64,000 bases of DNA from Scedosporium boydii (Eukaryota > Ascomycota > Sordariomycetes > Microascales > Microascaceae), in assembly GCA_002221725.1 (NCBI GenBank), contig NJFT01000091.1, forward strand, positions 62,001-126,000. The letters are read 5' to 3'. The translations under genes and the position numbers were made by a program. The notes under the pieces are model-generated. The model ran no database searches. It worked only from the letters and a program-made list of their open reading frames with translations, and was not told the DNA's origin. Shown here piece after piece: positions 53,642 to 64,000 of this stretch (the stretch's first letter is position 1; every line of letters begins with the position of its first letter).

Positions 53642-56185
53642 ATGATGGACTCCAAGCACGCTGACCAGGCGGCGAATTGCCGCATCACGAATTGGCGAAA
53701 CACTCTCCTGCCCGATGCCGATACGACCAGTTCGGATACTTCCTATATTGGCAGCATCGCTCGGCTGTATTCATCCGTTTGTGATCTATATCGGTGCATA
53801 CTGCCCAAACTATCATCTGACGAAAGTATTCCGACATCTTTGTACCGACAACTGGAGCGAGGCTACAGCTCCCTGATCCTGTGGTCCTACGATTATGGCG
53901 TTGCGCAGGGAAAACTGGATCTGGGCCTCGCTCATTCCAGGGAGATCCGAGAAGCTACTAACAGTTTTCTCGTCCGAATGATTGATGTTCTCAGCACTCG
54001 TAATTAACTCTATTACTTCTGCACGGTGGGAACCTCATCAAAGCTTGCTGACCATGGGGCTTGCAGGTCTCATACCCTTGACTTCCCTGGCCCAAGACAC
54101 GAAAATTCTCGAACGTCGCGAAATTTCTGCGGTAACAAAGTCGGAAGTGCTAGCGAGTCTCTCAACACGGGATGGACAGGACGAACCAGCCGCTTCACAC
54201 AATGCGAGGTTGGAACGAGATGACTCTTTGGTGAAAGTGGCTAGTAATCTAAAGACGCTGGTTCAAGCGTTGGTGGATATGGGTCCGCTCTTCGACGAAC
54301 CGTTGCCCGATGAAAGCTATGAAGAGCCAGCGGCGCACATCAACATAGCAACCGAGGTTTCCAACTTGGTGGCTCTCATCGTATATGTTTACCCTAAATG
54401 CGAAAAGTCTGTGGCCACAGGCATCGCCAACGCGCTCCTAAGAACGCTGCAAGAACCTAGGGCTTCGGATGACACCACCGAAGCATCGACTACCTCCGAG
54501 GACCGAAATTCTGTACCGAAAATTGTTTCCAATGCAAAAGCCATGACAATAGCCGGTTCAGACTTTGTGGACTCTGCTCTAGGCACCTCAATAGGAACTA
54601 GTTCCTACGCCGAGACGATCAGGTCGTATCAAGGAAGCTCAGATCGACCCGTCAAGATCGAGTTGCCCAAGCTGCCTGCGAAGGGGCAGCCTTTCCGGTG
54701 TGAGACCTGCGACGAGGTTATTGAAGTTGCGGATGAAAAGTCCTGGAAGTAAGTTCTTATAACAAACGGATCAAAACGCTGGCAGAAAGTTGACATCGAC
54801 ACAGGAAACACCTTATGGCCGATGCCAAACCTTACATGTGTATCGAGACAGCTTGCCCCTTGCAGTTTATGCCGTTCAAATCGAAATTCGACTGGATCAG
54901 ACACCTCTCTCATCATTATTCTGCGTTCAAGGAGCCTGTAGTGTGCCCCATTTGCCAGGTATCATATAACATCAGTAACGGGGACATTCGGTTAATATCC
55001 CGCCATCTCTCCTATCACCTTGAGCCCCTGGCAGCCGAAGTCGTCATTCCTGCGGTGACCTTCACCGGCCTGGATGGAGACCAGGCGACACTCTCTGAGG
55101 ATGATGTCTCGGCAGCTACAGCTGCTCTTGGATCAGACGAGCCTGGGCTTAGTCCAAGAACCCTCCTCACTCTAGAGAAGGAAAGGATGATGTTCTATGA
55201 TCGACCTGGGCGACTCCTCTGCTCCTTATGCGATGACCACCAGCAGGGATTCATCACAAAGGACGAACTTGTTCAGCATATGAAATCAGAACATTCTAAT
55301 AGAATCACGAAATGGCAAGTTCGAGATCCAAGAGAAGTCGGCATCTACAGTAGCATCGAGCCGATAATGCCGTTATCAAAATGCAGATCATGCCAGTCGG
55401 GAAAGATATATGGCGCCTACTACGGTGTTGCCGCGCACTTGCGACGCACTCACTTTAGAAGGAAGACGCCCTCGAAGCCAAGCCTCCACGGCCGTGCTCA
55501 AGACTCCGCTGATCCTCCCATGTCTGAGCTGAAAAAGTGGATGGTTGAAGTTGAGGTGGACGTAAAGGCTGATGAAAAGCCCGAGGATAGGAGCGACGCA
55601 TATGTGGCCGATCTTAAAGACTTTTTTGACGGGGACCTTGACCTTCCTCCTCTCCTTTCGAGGCCCGTCCCACCTGAGCGAGACCCCATACTTTTCAGGT
55701 CTTCATCGCCGTTGTTCCCTCCCGCTCGTGAGTCGCTGGCGTCCTCAGCAACCCAAGGCGGATCGACCTCGAGCGGACGATTCTCGGACACGCCAGCGCA
55801 GAGGGACGCCGCGGTCGATACGCTACCGCAGATCAGATTGCCCAGCATTCGTAAGGCGTCGTCTAATGTAGTGCCGTCGACCCGAACGACCTCACAACAG
55901 GAGCCGCAATCCTCGGCCGAGAAAGTGGGACTGGCGATAGCGGTTGATGAAGCAAACCAGTTAAGGGGAAAGAGGATAGGTTGGCCGTCGGCGGTGGAGG
56001 TGAGCATTCACCACCCTGAGGTAAGCCGGTCGAAGGCATGCCAGTGGTGCCGGGAGCACATGATGCGGTGCGAGAAGGTGAAGGATGGGCCATGTAAGCG
56101 GTGCAGGGAAGCGGGAAGGATATGCGTCGATAGATCTAGGATGGGAGTGTCTGTGGCTGGAGGAGAGGCAGGAGGAGACAGATAG
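53642..56185 (+). CDS. C2H2 zinc-finger protein with C-terminal Zn2Cys6 cluster, three exons
   Basis: Exons are 53642-53999, 54067-54748 and 54805-56185, about 806 aa from MMDSKHADQ. An alternative in-frame ATG at 53477 would add 55 residues. The N-terminal ~110 residues carry the helical module seen in many fungal C2H2 and NLR-like proteins (SIARLYSSVCDLYRCILPKL, YSSLILWSYDYGVAQGKLDL). Zinc-finger motifs follow: CETCDEVIEV...KKHLMADAKPY; CIETACPLQF...RHLSHHY; CPICQVSYNI...RHLSYH; CSLCDDHQQG...QHMKSEH; CRSCQSGKIYGAYYGVAAHL followed by RRTH. Near the C-terminus is a complete Zn2Cys6 pattern CQWCREHMMRCEKVKDGPC followed by KRCREAGRIC, with spacing 2-6-7-2-6. It is probably a nuclear DNA-binding regulator. 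Both zinc classes in one chain are notable. Both introns are GT-AG. Confidence 0.8.
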
Positions 56186-57006
56186 GCTGGAACCCAAGCT
56201 GGCGAGAAGGATTAAGGCGATGGATCCGAGGCCTTTCGCTTTCCTGAAGATGCCGAAGCACCGACAGCAGCAGGCGCTGATACCTAGGGCGTGGGCTCTA
56301 CTAGTGGTAGTAGCCATGGTGTTGGCAGAGAAGAAGCCCACCTGACCGATGGCCCGCCACTTGACGCCCTCAGAACTTCTGAGAAAGAATGACAAGCAGC
56401 GCCGGTGATATATTGATGCGGGATTGCAGACAATGTTCGGGAAGAACGTGTACCCTGGAAATGGGAATCGATGAAAGAGAAACTCAGCCGAATCCCGGAA
56501 CCGAGACAACACCGTGCCAGCAGGTTCAGAGGAATCAGAAATCGGCATTCTTGACACCTGTATCGAAATTCCGGCTTTGCGCGGCCACATGCCAAGGTGG
56601 CATAACTGTCCCGGGCCATGACCATGAGCATGATGGTTATTCCAGAGTTCTCCGCCCTCATTGTCTTTTCTCCTCCTCCCGAAGAAGAATATTCATAAGC
56701 TGTTACTGCACCCCAGGGAAACTGGCGTGGCCCATGGACGAAGCTTAAAGCATGATCAAATCAATGGGAAGAGGAGACCCTCGCTTTCCCAACCCAACGC
56801 TGCATCACGGAAATATGAGGACGAAATACGTAGTTTATATTGGCAGCCCTTTGGCTAGGTTTATCTACCCTCTCTAGACACCCTGTCATCTTAGCGATAT
56901 TTACAGAGAATAATTCCAGTTTCACACAACTTCCTACCATCACTGTGCAGGCCGTATCATGTCCAACCTCGCCTCCTCTTCCTCCTCCCCCTCATCATTG
57001 CCTTGT
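56186..57006. other. Intergenic, 0.8 kb
   Basis: 3' flank of the zinc-finger gene. The reading frame after 56,185 shows no continuation. No supported gene. Confidence 0.45.
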
Positions 57007-57105
57007 TTAGAAAGGAGGGTTAGCATTCTCGAGAATTGAATCCTCCATAAAACAACTTACCCCAGCTCCTGAGCCGTAGACATTGCACCGCTGGCAGGCA
57101 TCGGA
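57007..57105 (-). pseudogene. Relic of a second GH6 cellobiohydrolase gene
   Basis: On the minus strand, 57,036-57,007 reads ILENANPPF plus stop, against ILQNANPPF plus stop at the end of the intact cel6A. Just upstream, 57,093-57,061 reads QRCNVYGSGAG followed by GTAAGT, against [11 protein letters not shown] followed by GTGAGT at the end of cel6A exon 6. Only about two dozen bases separate the two parts, so exon 7 and most of exon 8 are gone. The remaining words differ enough that this is an older paralogue and not a recent copy. No upstream exons were found. Confidence 0.6.
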
Positions 57106-57309
57106 TCTGTTAATCAATGCAACACAATGCTAGGAATGCACAATGGAAGTCCCGGATGGAATGAGAACTGAAAAAGGGTTGCAAGGCGGTCTTGTCAGTC
57201 ACACTTCACCGAAAAGTATCGACAAGATATCGGAATAGTCAAAAACATAAATTTATTATTATTAGTCTAATAGTACAAGGCTAACTAGAATCCGTCTCGA
57301 GAAGAACGT

Positions 57310-58323
57310 TCATGGTTTAAATACCACCCGCCCGCTCTGATGCAACCGACCATATATGTTCTTTGGGAACACGGCTGAAAACCCAACCTCCTCGCCCGCA
57401 GCATTAATCGTCCTCACTCTAGCTCGTCCTGCACCTAGGACGTCCACCCTGCCGCACACATTAAGATCACCCACAATGATGAGGCCACGCCTGTGGCGAG
57501 TGAGCATGGCGTTGAGGCGCTGGGGGTCGCAAGTGAACCCGGGGCCGGACTTGGGAGAGACTCCCATCACGACGATCACGATATCACCTTCCTTGCCCTG
57601 GAACCCGTCGACCGTGGAGGCTGGAGGCATTATCGACAACGCTGAGTACCGGGATGCCGCCTCATCTTGGTGATGACTTCGATGTTGGCAGCATATGGGG
57701 TTAGCATAACCAATCGGGCGGCGTTACCCTTCTTTTTTGTGATGAAATCAGCGGCAAAGTCGAGAGCGATTTCCACCTGATGGGGACAGCTCTTCGACCC
57801 CGTCATTTCATCAATGTGGACTACGGAGTCCTCGCAGTGAAGGAACAGGGGCAAGAAGTTTCCCTTCGGGGGCCGTCGAACAAGGGGCCACTTCTTCTCG
57901 ATGTACTGTTCCAAGGCCACGCCGGCAGCAAACTTCGGCAGGCTAATGTTGCAGACGGAACCGTACCTGAAGGGGTCTTCGGGGTACACTTCTGTGGCAA
58001 TCCAGTCGAACAAGCCGATGCCCATGAAGACGAAAGACAGGCATGCCGGAGGCTTGGAGAAATTCGAGAGGCGAAATCTTGGCGTCATCGGCGAGTCGGT
58101 GGTAGAAATTGCCACCCCCATCCTTCTCTTTTCCAGTAATCACAGTAGGAGGCAGTTGTCTAGCATCGCCGCCGAGGAAGCAAGGGATCAGGGTATTCCC
58201 CCAGACACAGGCGAGGTCTGCCTGATTCATATTGCCGGCCTCGTATGGAAACTCCTTCAGCCCGCATGTTCTTGAAATTCGGATACGCTTTACCGATGGT
58301 GGCTCATCGCCGGAGTGATGCAA
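57310..58323 (-). pseudogene. Decayed UPF1/DNA2-like superfamily 1 helicase fragment (H1)
   Basis: Minus-strand helicase motifs in three successive frames. First, from 58,323: NQADLACVWGNTLIPCFLGG, DARQLPPTV (motif II/III region, GDxxQLPP) to GMPVFRLH. Second, from about 58,030: GLFDWIATEVYPEDPFRYG to ITKMRRHP. Third, from about 57,650: SIMPPASTVDGFQGKEGDIV (motif V) and QRLNAMLTRHRRGLIIVGD (motif VI), to a stop at 57,310. The frame changes at RLH/GLFDW, where the usual arginine-containing motif IV segment is missing, and again at RRHP by a one-base loss. Motif I (Walker A) and everything N-terminal are absent. No splice sites rescue the joins. It is therefore a pseudogene fragment of the DNA2/NAM7-like helicase family. 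Confidence 0.75.
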
Positions 58324-59853
58324 AGGAAATCTGCGTTGCCAATAAGTTCAAGAAAGATTTACAGATGTATCGGACACCGAAGCCAGCCTGCTCTTTCCGC
58401 TCCTGGCTGTCGCCCAAGGGAATATCCAGTTGGATTCCCATCCATGGCCCTGCACCCCCGGCTTTAGATATGACGAGACGAGCGGATATCTTCCAGGGTC
58501 CGGCACCAAAAGCTTTGCCCGCAGCGATTACGGGCCCAGAGAGTCCGCTCTCGGCGGCAAAGATTGTGCAGTCCTTCGCAACAGTTGTGTACTTCGTAGC
58601 AGGAGGATTCATCTTGGCGGCTCCAGGATTGGATCGTCGCTGGTCTGCGGTGTAATCTGGATTTTTCAGGGGAGGCTTTGAGAAGAGGTTAAGCTGGAGG
58701 GAAGATGTATTTTTATAGATGTCCAAGATGATTCAAGATTACTCTGGCCTGTCCTTCAATGGATCTGATTCAGGTTAGTTTATGAGTGCTCCTTCTGAAC
58801 ATTGTGCTTGCATCAAATCCTTCTCTGCATATCACGGAGACATGCTTCGAGGAAGGTGAATCCTGGTCTACCTAGGGAAGCAACCAAGAGAGGTTGAGTA
58901 TCCGGTATCTAGATATTCGCCTTGTGAATGACATCAAAATCTCTATTCAACTATTTCTTCCACATTCTCATTGCCTCTCTCCCTCCTTTCACCACTTACG
59001 GTAGGCTTAGAGCAAGGTTACTCCATCACTCTGGTTCCATTTTTATCTCATGAGTTGGGGGGTTGATCTTCCGCCCCTTCTCCGATTTCTCAAATAAACA
59101 AAGAGGCGTTTTCGGCCAACATGATTAGACCCTCTTACTTAGACTGTTTGGCTTCCCTGACGTGGGAGTGAGCTGTCGTCGGATCAGCTTGGCGCAGCGC
59201 GTGGCTCTGTAGCGGGTCTGTAGGGCTAACGAAAAATGATCTTGGCTAAGGATAGTTTCCTGATTGAGCTCTTAATGAATCCCATCAGAGATGCCATTGG
59301 CTAGTGCAGCCCCCCCAGCTCAACCGATAGGCAAAACATCAATGTTAAAAAGCTTATGATAGAGATCAATGAGGGCTAGACGGTCAGGCTGGTATCCAAA
59401 CCTGTGCTCCATGTCCAGCATGGCCATGACCCAGGGCGGATCAGCAGTGAAAGGAACGCAGCGGAAAGGACATTCACATGGACAAGACAGCACTAACGAT
59501 ACCATGGAATTCTAGTCATCGGGTAACGAGCACGGGGGCATAAGTAGCATGTCTGGTACGTTGGCGCATGTTAAGGCTTATATGTGAGCTGGACGAGGGA
59601 GAGGACAAGGTTCGATATTGTCTTGCCGTAGTTCACAGAATACACATGTGCCAAAAACATCAAGAGACAAGTGGATTTGAAGGAGGTAGAACTTTTTATT
59701 TGATACAAGAGCGTCTTTAAATCGACTAAATAAGGTCTGTCTGCGCTGAAACTGTTTGGAAACGAAGTCTTGTGCGATATCAACATCCCTTGCAGCCTCC
59801 CTCCCTTCCCTCCGCCTTTTTCTCTACGCCCTTCTGACTCCTCGTCTCTGGGC
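58324..59853. other. Gap between helicase relics
   Basis: A minus-strand open frame at 58,304-58,726 (SNPGAAKMNPPATKYTTVAK...) may be part of the helicase relic but has no recognisable motif. The rest (58,730-59,850) shows no supported gene. A TACTTCGTA motif lies at 58,590-58,598. Confidence 0.4.
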
Positions 59854-62324
59854 CTAGGGATTATACCAGGCAAAGAAACCTCGCACAGAGACAATTGTCG
59901 AATTTTCATGAGAATATGATTCACTTTCCCACACACTTATGTCTGACGTCGTCAAACTCTTCAAGCTATCGTTGTATTCAATCTCATCTCGCGGCTGGTT
60001 TGTCCAGGACTCGTCCTTCTCCTTGCCCTGGCCATCGTCATCTCCGCAGTTATTGCCCCAACCACCACTGTCGTCTTCGTCCCTTGGACCAGCCGTAGTC
60101 ATCATCATCGCCTTCCTCCTTATTGTCGGCGGTATAGTAAGGGTCGGCATTGACTGTAGCCACGCGGTTCTCCCTTCGGAAATAATCCAGGAAGGCCAGA
60201 AAGGTGTCGCTTTTGACGGCGACAACTTCTCCCTCCTCGCCCTCCTCCGGCTTGGGCTTATTGATGCAAGGGTATCGATATCACCCACCACGAAGAAACC
60301 CTCAATCTGACGCGTGAGACCCACACAAATGCGCTGATGACTGGCAGTAAAGCAAGGTCCGGTAGCGGCCGTCACGCACAAGACATGAATGACCACCTGG
60401 CTCTCCCGGCCTTGGAACGAGTCTGCAGTGTTGACGAAAATGTCCTTGAGTTGAGCTGATGGACGTTGCTTGAGACCCCCCAAGACCTCGACTCGCAAGC
60501 CGTGCTGGGAAGTACCATAGCGAAGAATTCACCAAATCGGCGAGGATAGGTTCTTGGGAGATTCTGGCCCTAGAGAGCAATCTCGAGTTCTAGGAAGCCA
60601 TGAAGTACTTTTCCGGGATTACTACGGCCCTATTCCCTTGGTAGAAGCATCACAACGCGCCGAGACCCGACGACGTGCGCAGGGACAGGTGCGGCCTCGA
60701 ACGTGGGGATAGGGAAACCAGGTGGCGAGAACGGCGGAAATGGCCTCTCGATGCTGGATTTTGCGGTGGATGGATGGATCGATGTACGATGAGAGTCTCT
60801 CAATCCTCGACGTGGTTCGTCTCCTCTGGGTGCCGAATCTCTTCTCCCTCTCCTCGGGAGTTTCATTTGCCTGCTCGAGTCGAATGGCTTCATACTGGCG
60901 TTGAAGCCGCGCCGCTTTCTTCTCCGAGTCCATCCCCGCGTACTTTTCCCAGCCTTTTTTTCAGTTCTCCTCCAAGTCCGCTTCGGTCTCTGCAGCGCTG
61001 ATCTCTGGGTCTCGTAGCAGGTGCCTAGTCATCATCTTGTCGTACTTCTCCGGATCCACGTTCTCCTTCCGGCATCTGACGAGCCGTCTGGCCTTGTCGA
61101 GGTTTTTGGAGAAGGAGGCGAAAGTGACATGTCTGGTGAGGAGATGTCAAGCCCATGCCACTCGATGGGCTTTGGAAAACCGTGCCACGGGCAGCTTTTG
61201 TTCTTGTCTGGGTATCGCCAAGCGTTGAGAAGGTCGTGGAAGACTGCCTCGGCGAGGACGGGCACAAAACGGAAGTGGGTGCGCGAGATGGGATCCTCTA
61301 CTCGCTGCGACCACAAGATGTGCACCAAGATAAACCAGTGCGCCTTTCTAGGCTTCCCATCCCATAGAAAAATGAGCCAGGAGGTTTCTCTGCTGCACCA
61401 GAACATTGGACATGTCCCGGGCCTTCTTCCTCTTGTCGTGCCCCTCCTATGCCGGCGGCTGATCCGACATACAGATGGTGGTGGACATCGGGCCCAACGC
61501 CGAGGAGGAAGCAGCAGTACACCCCGAAATCGAACGTATGTATGCGCCGAGGGCGGAGAAGTCTTTTGGCGACAGTAGCTCTGGCGCGAGGACAAATTGC
61601 TTGATGGCCACGGGGGTGTACTCGTCGATCTCCCGCGTCCACTCCTCATCGATGCACTGAGGATTATCGACGCATTTTGAGACATCATTGGCACGTTGTC
61701 AAGCTTTGAGCGGCGTACGTTCCCGATTTCCTGACTGACAAGCCCCACGAATACGTCGTTGCATGGACGCGCTTTGTCGTACCTCGCACGCCACCGAGGA
61801 GGTCCCGGTTTATGAGCAGCTGTCCCACCTCCTCTGCCGACAGACCATAGTACTCGGAAATGTACTTCCGGATTCCCGCCTGATCAACGAGGCATTTCAG
61901 CGCGCCCGTCTCCTGTTGCTTGAAAAGCTCCTCTGGATCCACATCTTCGGCGTCATCGCAGCCCAAGGAAACCGGATCCACCATGGCAGGAGGCAACGCA
62001 GCCATCGCGGAATAGTGGCTCATCGACGCCCCATCAAGCTCCTCAGCATTGTTATTATGGATCCAAAGAGTGATTGGCGTGCTTTGGATCCCTTCCGGGA
62101 TTGGGATGAGGTAGGAATCACCCCCATCCACATCCACACCGAGCCGGATGTTAATGGAATTCCGAGATGCCCAGTGTTGAATGACGGCGGCAAGCTGGGG
62201 CCCGGGAATTATCCGTATTGTCAAGACCAAACTCGGAATTGGCAGCTGCCACCTCCTTGGAGCGGAATGCCTGATCGAGGTCTTCGAGTGTTGGCTGCGG
62301 GAGACCGGGATGCTGGGCTTCCAT
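59854..62324 (-). pseudogene. Decayed large gene: GIY-YIG-like segment plus helicase C-terminal motifs (H2)
   Basis: Codon-like minus-strand sequence that changes frame repeatedly. From ATG 62,324: MEAQHPGLPQPTLEDLDQAF, then (shifted) VIQHWASRNSINIRLGVD, GIRKYISEYYGLSAEEVGQL, then RPCNDVFVGLVSQEIGNVRR, then DEEWTREIDEYTPVAIKQF. A GIY-YIG-like segment follows (YCCFLLGVGPDVHHHLYVGS), then THFRFVPVLAEAVFHDLLNA with a WRYPDKNKSCPWHG segment. Next is a coiled-coil piece (ARLQRQYEAIRLEQANETPE). It ends with helicase motif V/VI-type sequence (NTADSFQGRESQVVIHVLCV, ICVGLTRQIEGFFVVGDID) and an acidic Asp/Gly-rich tail. Walker A and motifs II-IV are missing. At least four frame changes have no splice explanation, so it is a pseudogene. 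The joint presence of the two domains in one ancestral gene is inferred from order and strand only. Confidence 0.65.
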
Positions 62325-63472
62325 GCTCCCAATGAGGGCGTAAAAGCCGCAGCGCAGACCAGAGGAGGAGAGTCAAGTGCCGAATGTTAGACACATGACT
62401 GTTGAAATATCCGGCGGTTCGTGTCGGTGTCGGTGTTCGGGGGGAATTGGGGGAAGAGTTGGGAGAGAGAAAAGAAGAGGATGCTGGCGTTTATATAGTT
62501 GAGGATTCTGGATTTTTGCACCTTCCTTCGCCGGCGAAACTTGAATGTGAATCACAAGTCGAAGGCCCTCCCCCCTCAATTAGCAGAGCCTGTGATTGAG
62601 GTCAATTAACGTTGATTAATTGATTTCATATGTATCATGTATATCATATTGGCTCATAGATTGTAGCAAACTGGTCAGGCACGCCCTGGTGAATTGGCTC
62701 ATCTCCGGGCTCCAGCTTCCCGATGTCATTGACATCATTCATGTGGCCCAGTCCACATGGATATCTCGTTCGAAGACACTTTCCCAATTCAACTCGACAC
62801 GATTAGCTCACATCGACACCCGTTAACGTTCATCGCCAGGGAAGGTGTGGCTTCCAGTGTCAGAAGCAATGACCACCTCGTCTACTTGGACGTGGAAGGA
62901 GTATTTCCGCAGTCCTATCAAGACTTGGCGCGATCGATTGATCCCCGCCGACATTTCTACTACAAACTTGTCCATTTGACAGGAAGAAGACTCCTAAAAC
63001 AATCCAGTGAAGTCTGCCGAAAAAGGCCTGCCGTCCTAAGTCAAGGCGGCAGGGTAGGTAAATCACCAAGAACTCATCATGAATGGCCAAACAATCTGTC
63101 GATAGGCGGGAGCTGGTAGAACCGCCACACTAGACGCCAACTGCTTCAATCTAGAATCTTTTGCGAAATGAAAAGAATAATTGATATCAACTTGAAGTCA
63201 GCAAGGTCTGGATCGTATCGGTTAGGATCTTGAAGCATGGACCATTTGAATCTCTATGTCGTGGTGTCCCAAGCCCATAAAATATTCTTAGTCATCATCA
63301 ATCATCTTAAGCCATTGGATCACGACCACCAAGCTTCGAGCTTCAAGCTTCAAGCCTCACCTTCGGACCTCGACTGCCACGCCCTTGCCCGCCCTAGCGA
63401 ATTGACCGCCTACCAGATTCGCAACTTAGAGAATTTGCGAACACCCTCTCCCGGTCGATCAATTGCCATCCC
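62325..63472. other. Intergenic, 1.1 kb, upstream of clpP
   Basis: No supported gene. A plus-strand frame at 62,757-63,119 starts with ATG but has no recognisable motif or splice context. The stretch before 63,473 should hold the clpP promoter. Confidence 0.45.
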
Positions 63473-64000
63473 ATGTCCTTCCAGCGACCTCTTTCCCGCG
63501 TGGTGCGGTGCGCCGCCCGCACATCACGCCCCACCGCATCCTGTCTTCCTCTCCCCATCGCAACACGGCGACAGTACCAGTCCAATGCGCGGCCCTCCGG
63601 CATCATTCCCGTACCATACATCACAGAAGTTACTGTGCGTTTTCCAAGGCATCTTCCCCTTTTTTGGTTGGGGAAACACTAACCTTGAGAGTAGTCCAGC
63701 GGCTGGAGGACATGTTGGTTTTCACCCTTCCTCGCCTAGGTTTGCGCCCTTGATTAGTTTCTGCGCATAGACTAACCGCGATTTAAACGACTGCAGCGGA
63801 TATATTTTCCAAGTTATTACAGGTGAGACTTTTTTCTTCCCCCCCCCCCCCAATGGACCGCTTTTTCTTTGAGCCGAACACTAACCCGGCTTTTCTTCAA
63901 AGGAGCGCATAATATGTCTCTACGGCTCGATCGATGATGGCACGGCGGCGTCGATAGTATCCCAGCTTCTATGGCTCGAGGCCGAGAACCCAGAGAAATC
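63473..64000 (+). CDS. clpP: Mitochondrial ATP-dependent protease ClpP, 5' part (runs off the window)
   Basis: Proteolytic subunit of mitochondrial ClpXP. Exons are 63473-63634, 63695-63713, 63797-63822 and 63903 to beyond the window end. All joins keep frame and rebuild the family sequence [62 protein letters not shown]. The first ~45 residues ([20 protein letters not shown]) are Arg-rich without acids, a mitochondrial presequence. Exons 2 and 3 are microexons of 19 and 26 nt. The catalytic Ser/His/Asp lie beyond the window. Intron 3 has a run of about 12 C. The donor of intron 2 (GTTGGT) is weak but needed. Confidence 0.9.

Noticed and set aside
62757..63119. 120-residue plus-strand open frame upstream of clpP
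   Set aside because: Starts with ATG but shows no recognisable motif, and no second line of evidence supports it.

Overview
The window is nuclear DNA of a filamentous ascomycete (Pezizomycotina, most likely Sordariomycetes). The evidence is the gene structure: short introns of about 45-320 bp with GTRNGT donors and CTRAC-type branch sites. The gene set also fits: a Cel6A cellobiohydrolase with a CBM1, a GT69 mannosyltransferase, SCF-type GRR1, Zn2Cys6 and C2H2 proteins, and HeLo/DUF7580-like proteins. Genes lie on both strands with no operons, and there are large stretches without recognisable genes. Species-level placement is not possible from the sequence alone.

Left part (1-26 kb), mostly housekeeping: a membrane-anchored ubiquitin-like/BAG co-chaperone (1.7-2.8 kb), ribosomal protein uL13 with five exons (3.9-5.2 kb), a four-exon Swi5 recombination mediator (7.4-8.2 kb), an unrecognised 229-aa protein (8.6-9.3 kb), a GT69 mannosyltransferase with one apparent frameshift (11.8-13.2 kb), a single-exon OCRL-like inositol 5-phosphatase (19.2-22.4 kb), a dithiol glutaredoxin (23.9-24.6 kb) and an AIM18-type chalcone-isomerase-fold mitochondrial protein (24.9-26.1 kb). 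An accessory island at 15-19 kb holds two divergently oriented paralogues of a small secreted cysteine-rich protein. One is intact with five exons. The other is broken by an early stop and a frameshift.

Middle part (26-44 kb): the F-box/LRR protein GRR1 (29.0-31.2 kb) starts with an overlapping 7-codon upstream ORF. After a 4.4-kb gap comes a BAR-domain protein (35.6-37.1 kb). The stretch 38.2-43.7 kb has no gene I can model, but it contains coding-like fragments in changing frames, at least one intron-like segment, and an excess of TATATA hexamers.

Right part (44-64 kb): a thioesterase-fold hydrolase, a mitochondrial protein of unknown role and Cel6A (eight exons) lie in tandem on the minus strand. 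Then on the plus strand comes a pair of accessory genes, a DUF7580/HeLo-like helical protein and a C2H2 + Zn2Cys6 protein. Next are a small relic of a second GH6 gene (57.0 kb) and two decayed minus-strand UPF1/DNA2-like helicase relics (57.3-58.3 and 59.9-62.3 kb), the latter with a GIY-YIG-like segment. The window ends inside the 5' part of mitochondrial ClpP, which uses 19- and 26-nt microexons.

Most genes act independently (translation, proteostasis, redox, lipid signalling, cell wall, cellulose degradation). The points most worth following up are the secreted-protein duplication, the helicase and GH6 relics, the 38-44 kb region, and the recurrent TACGAAGTA motif.
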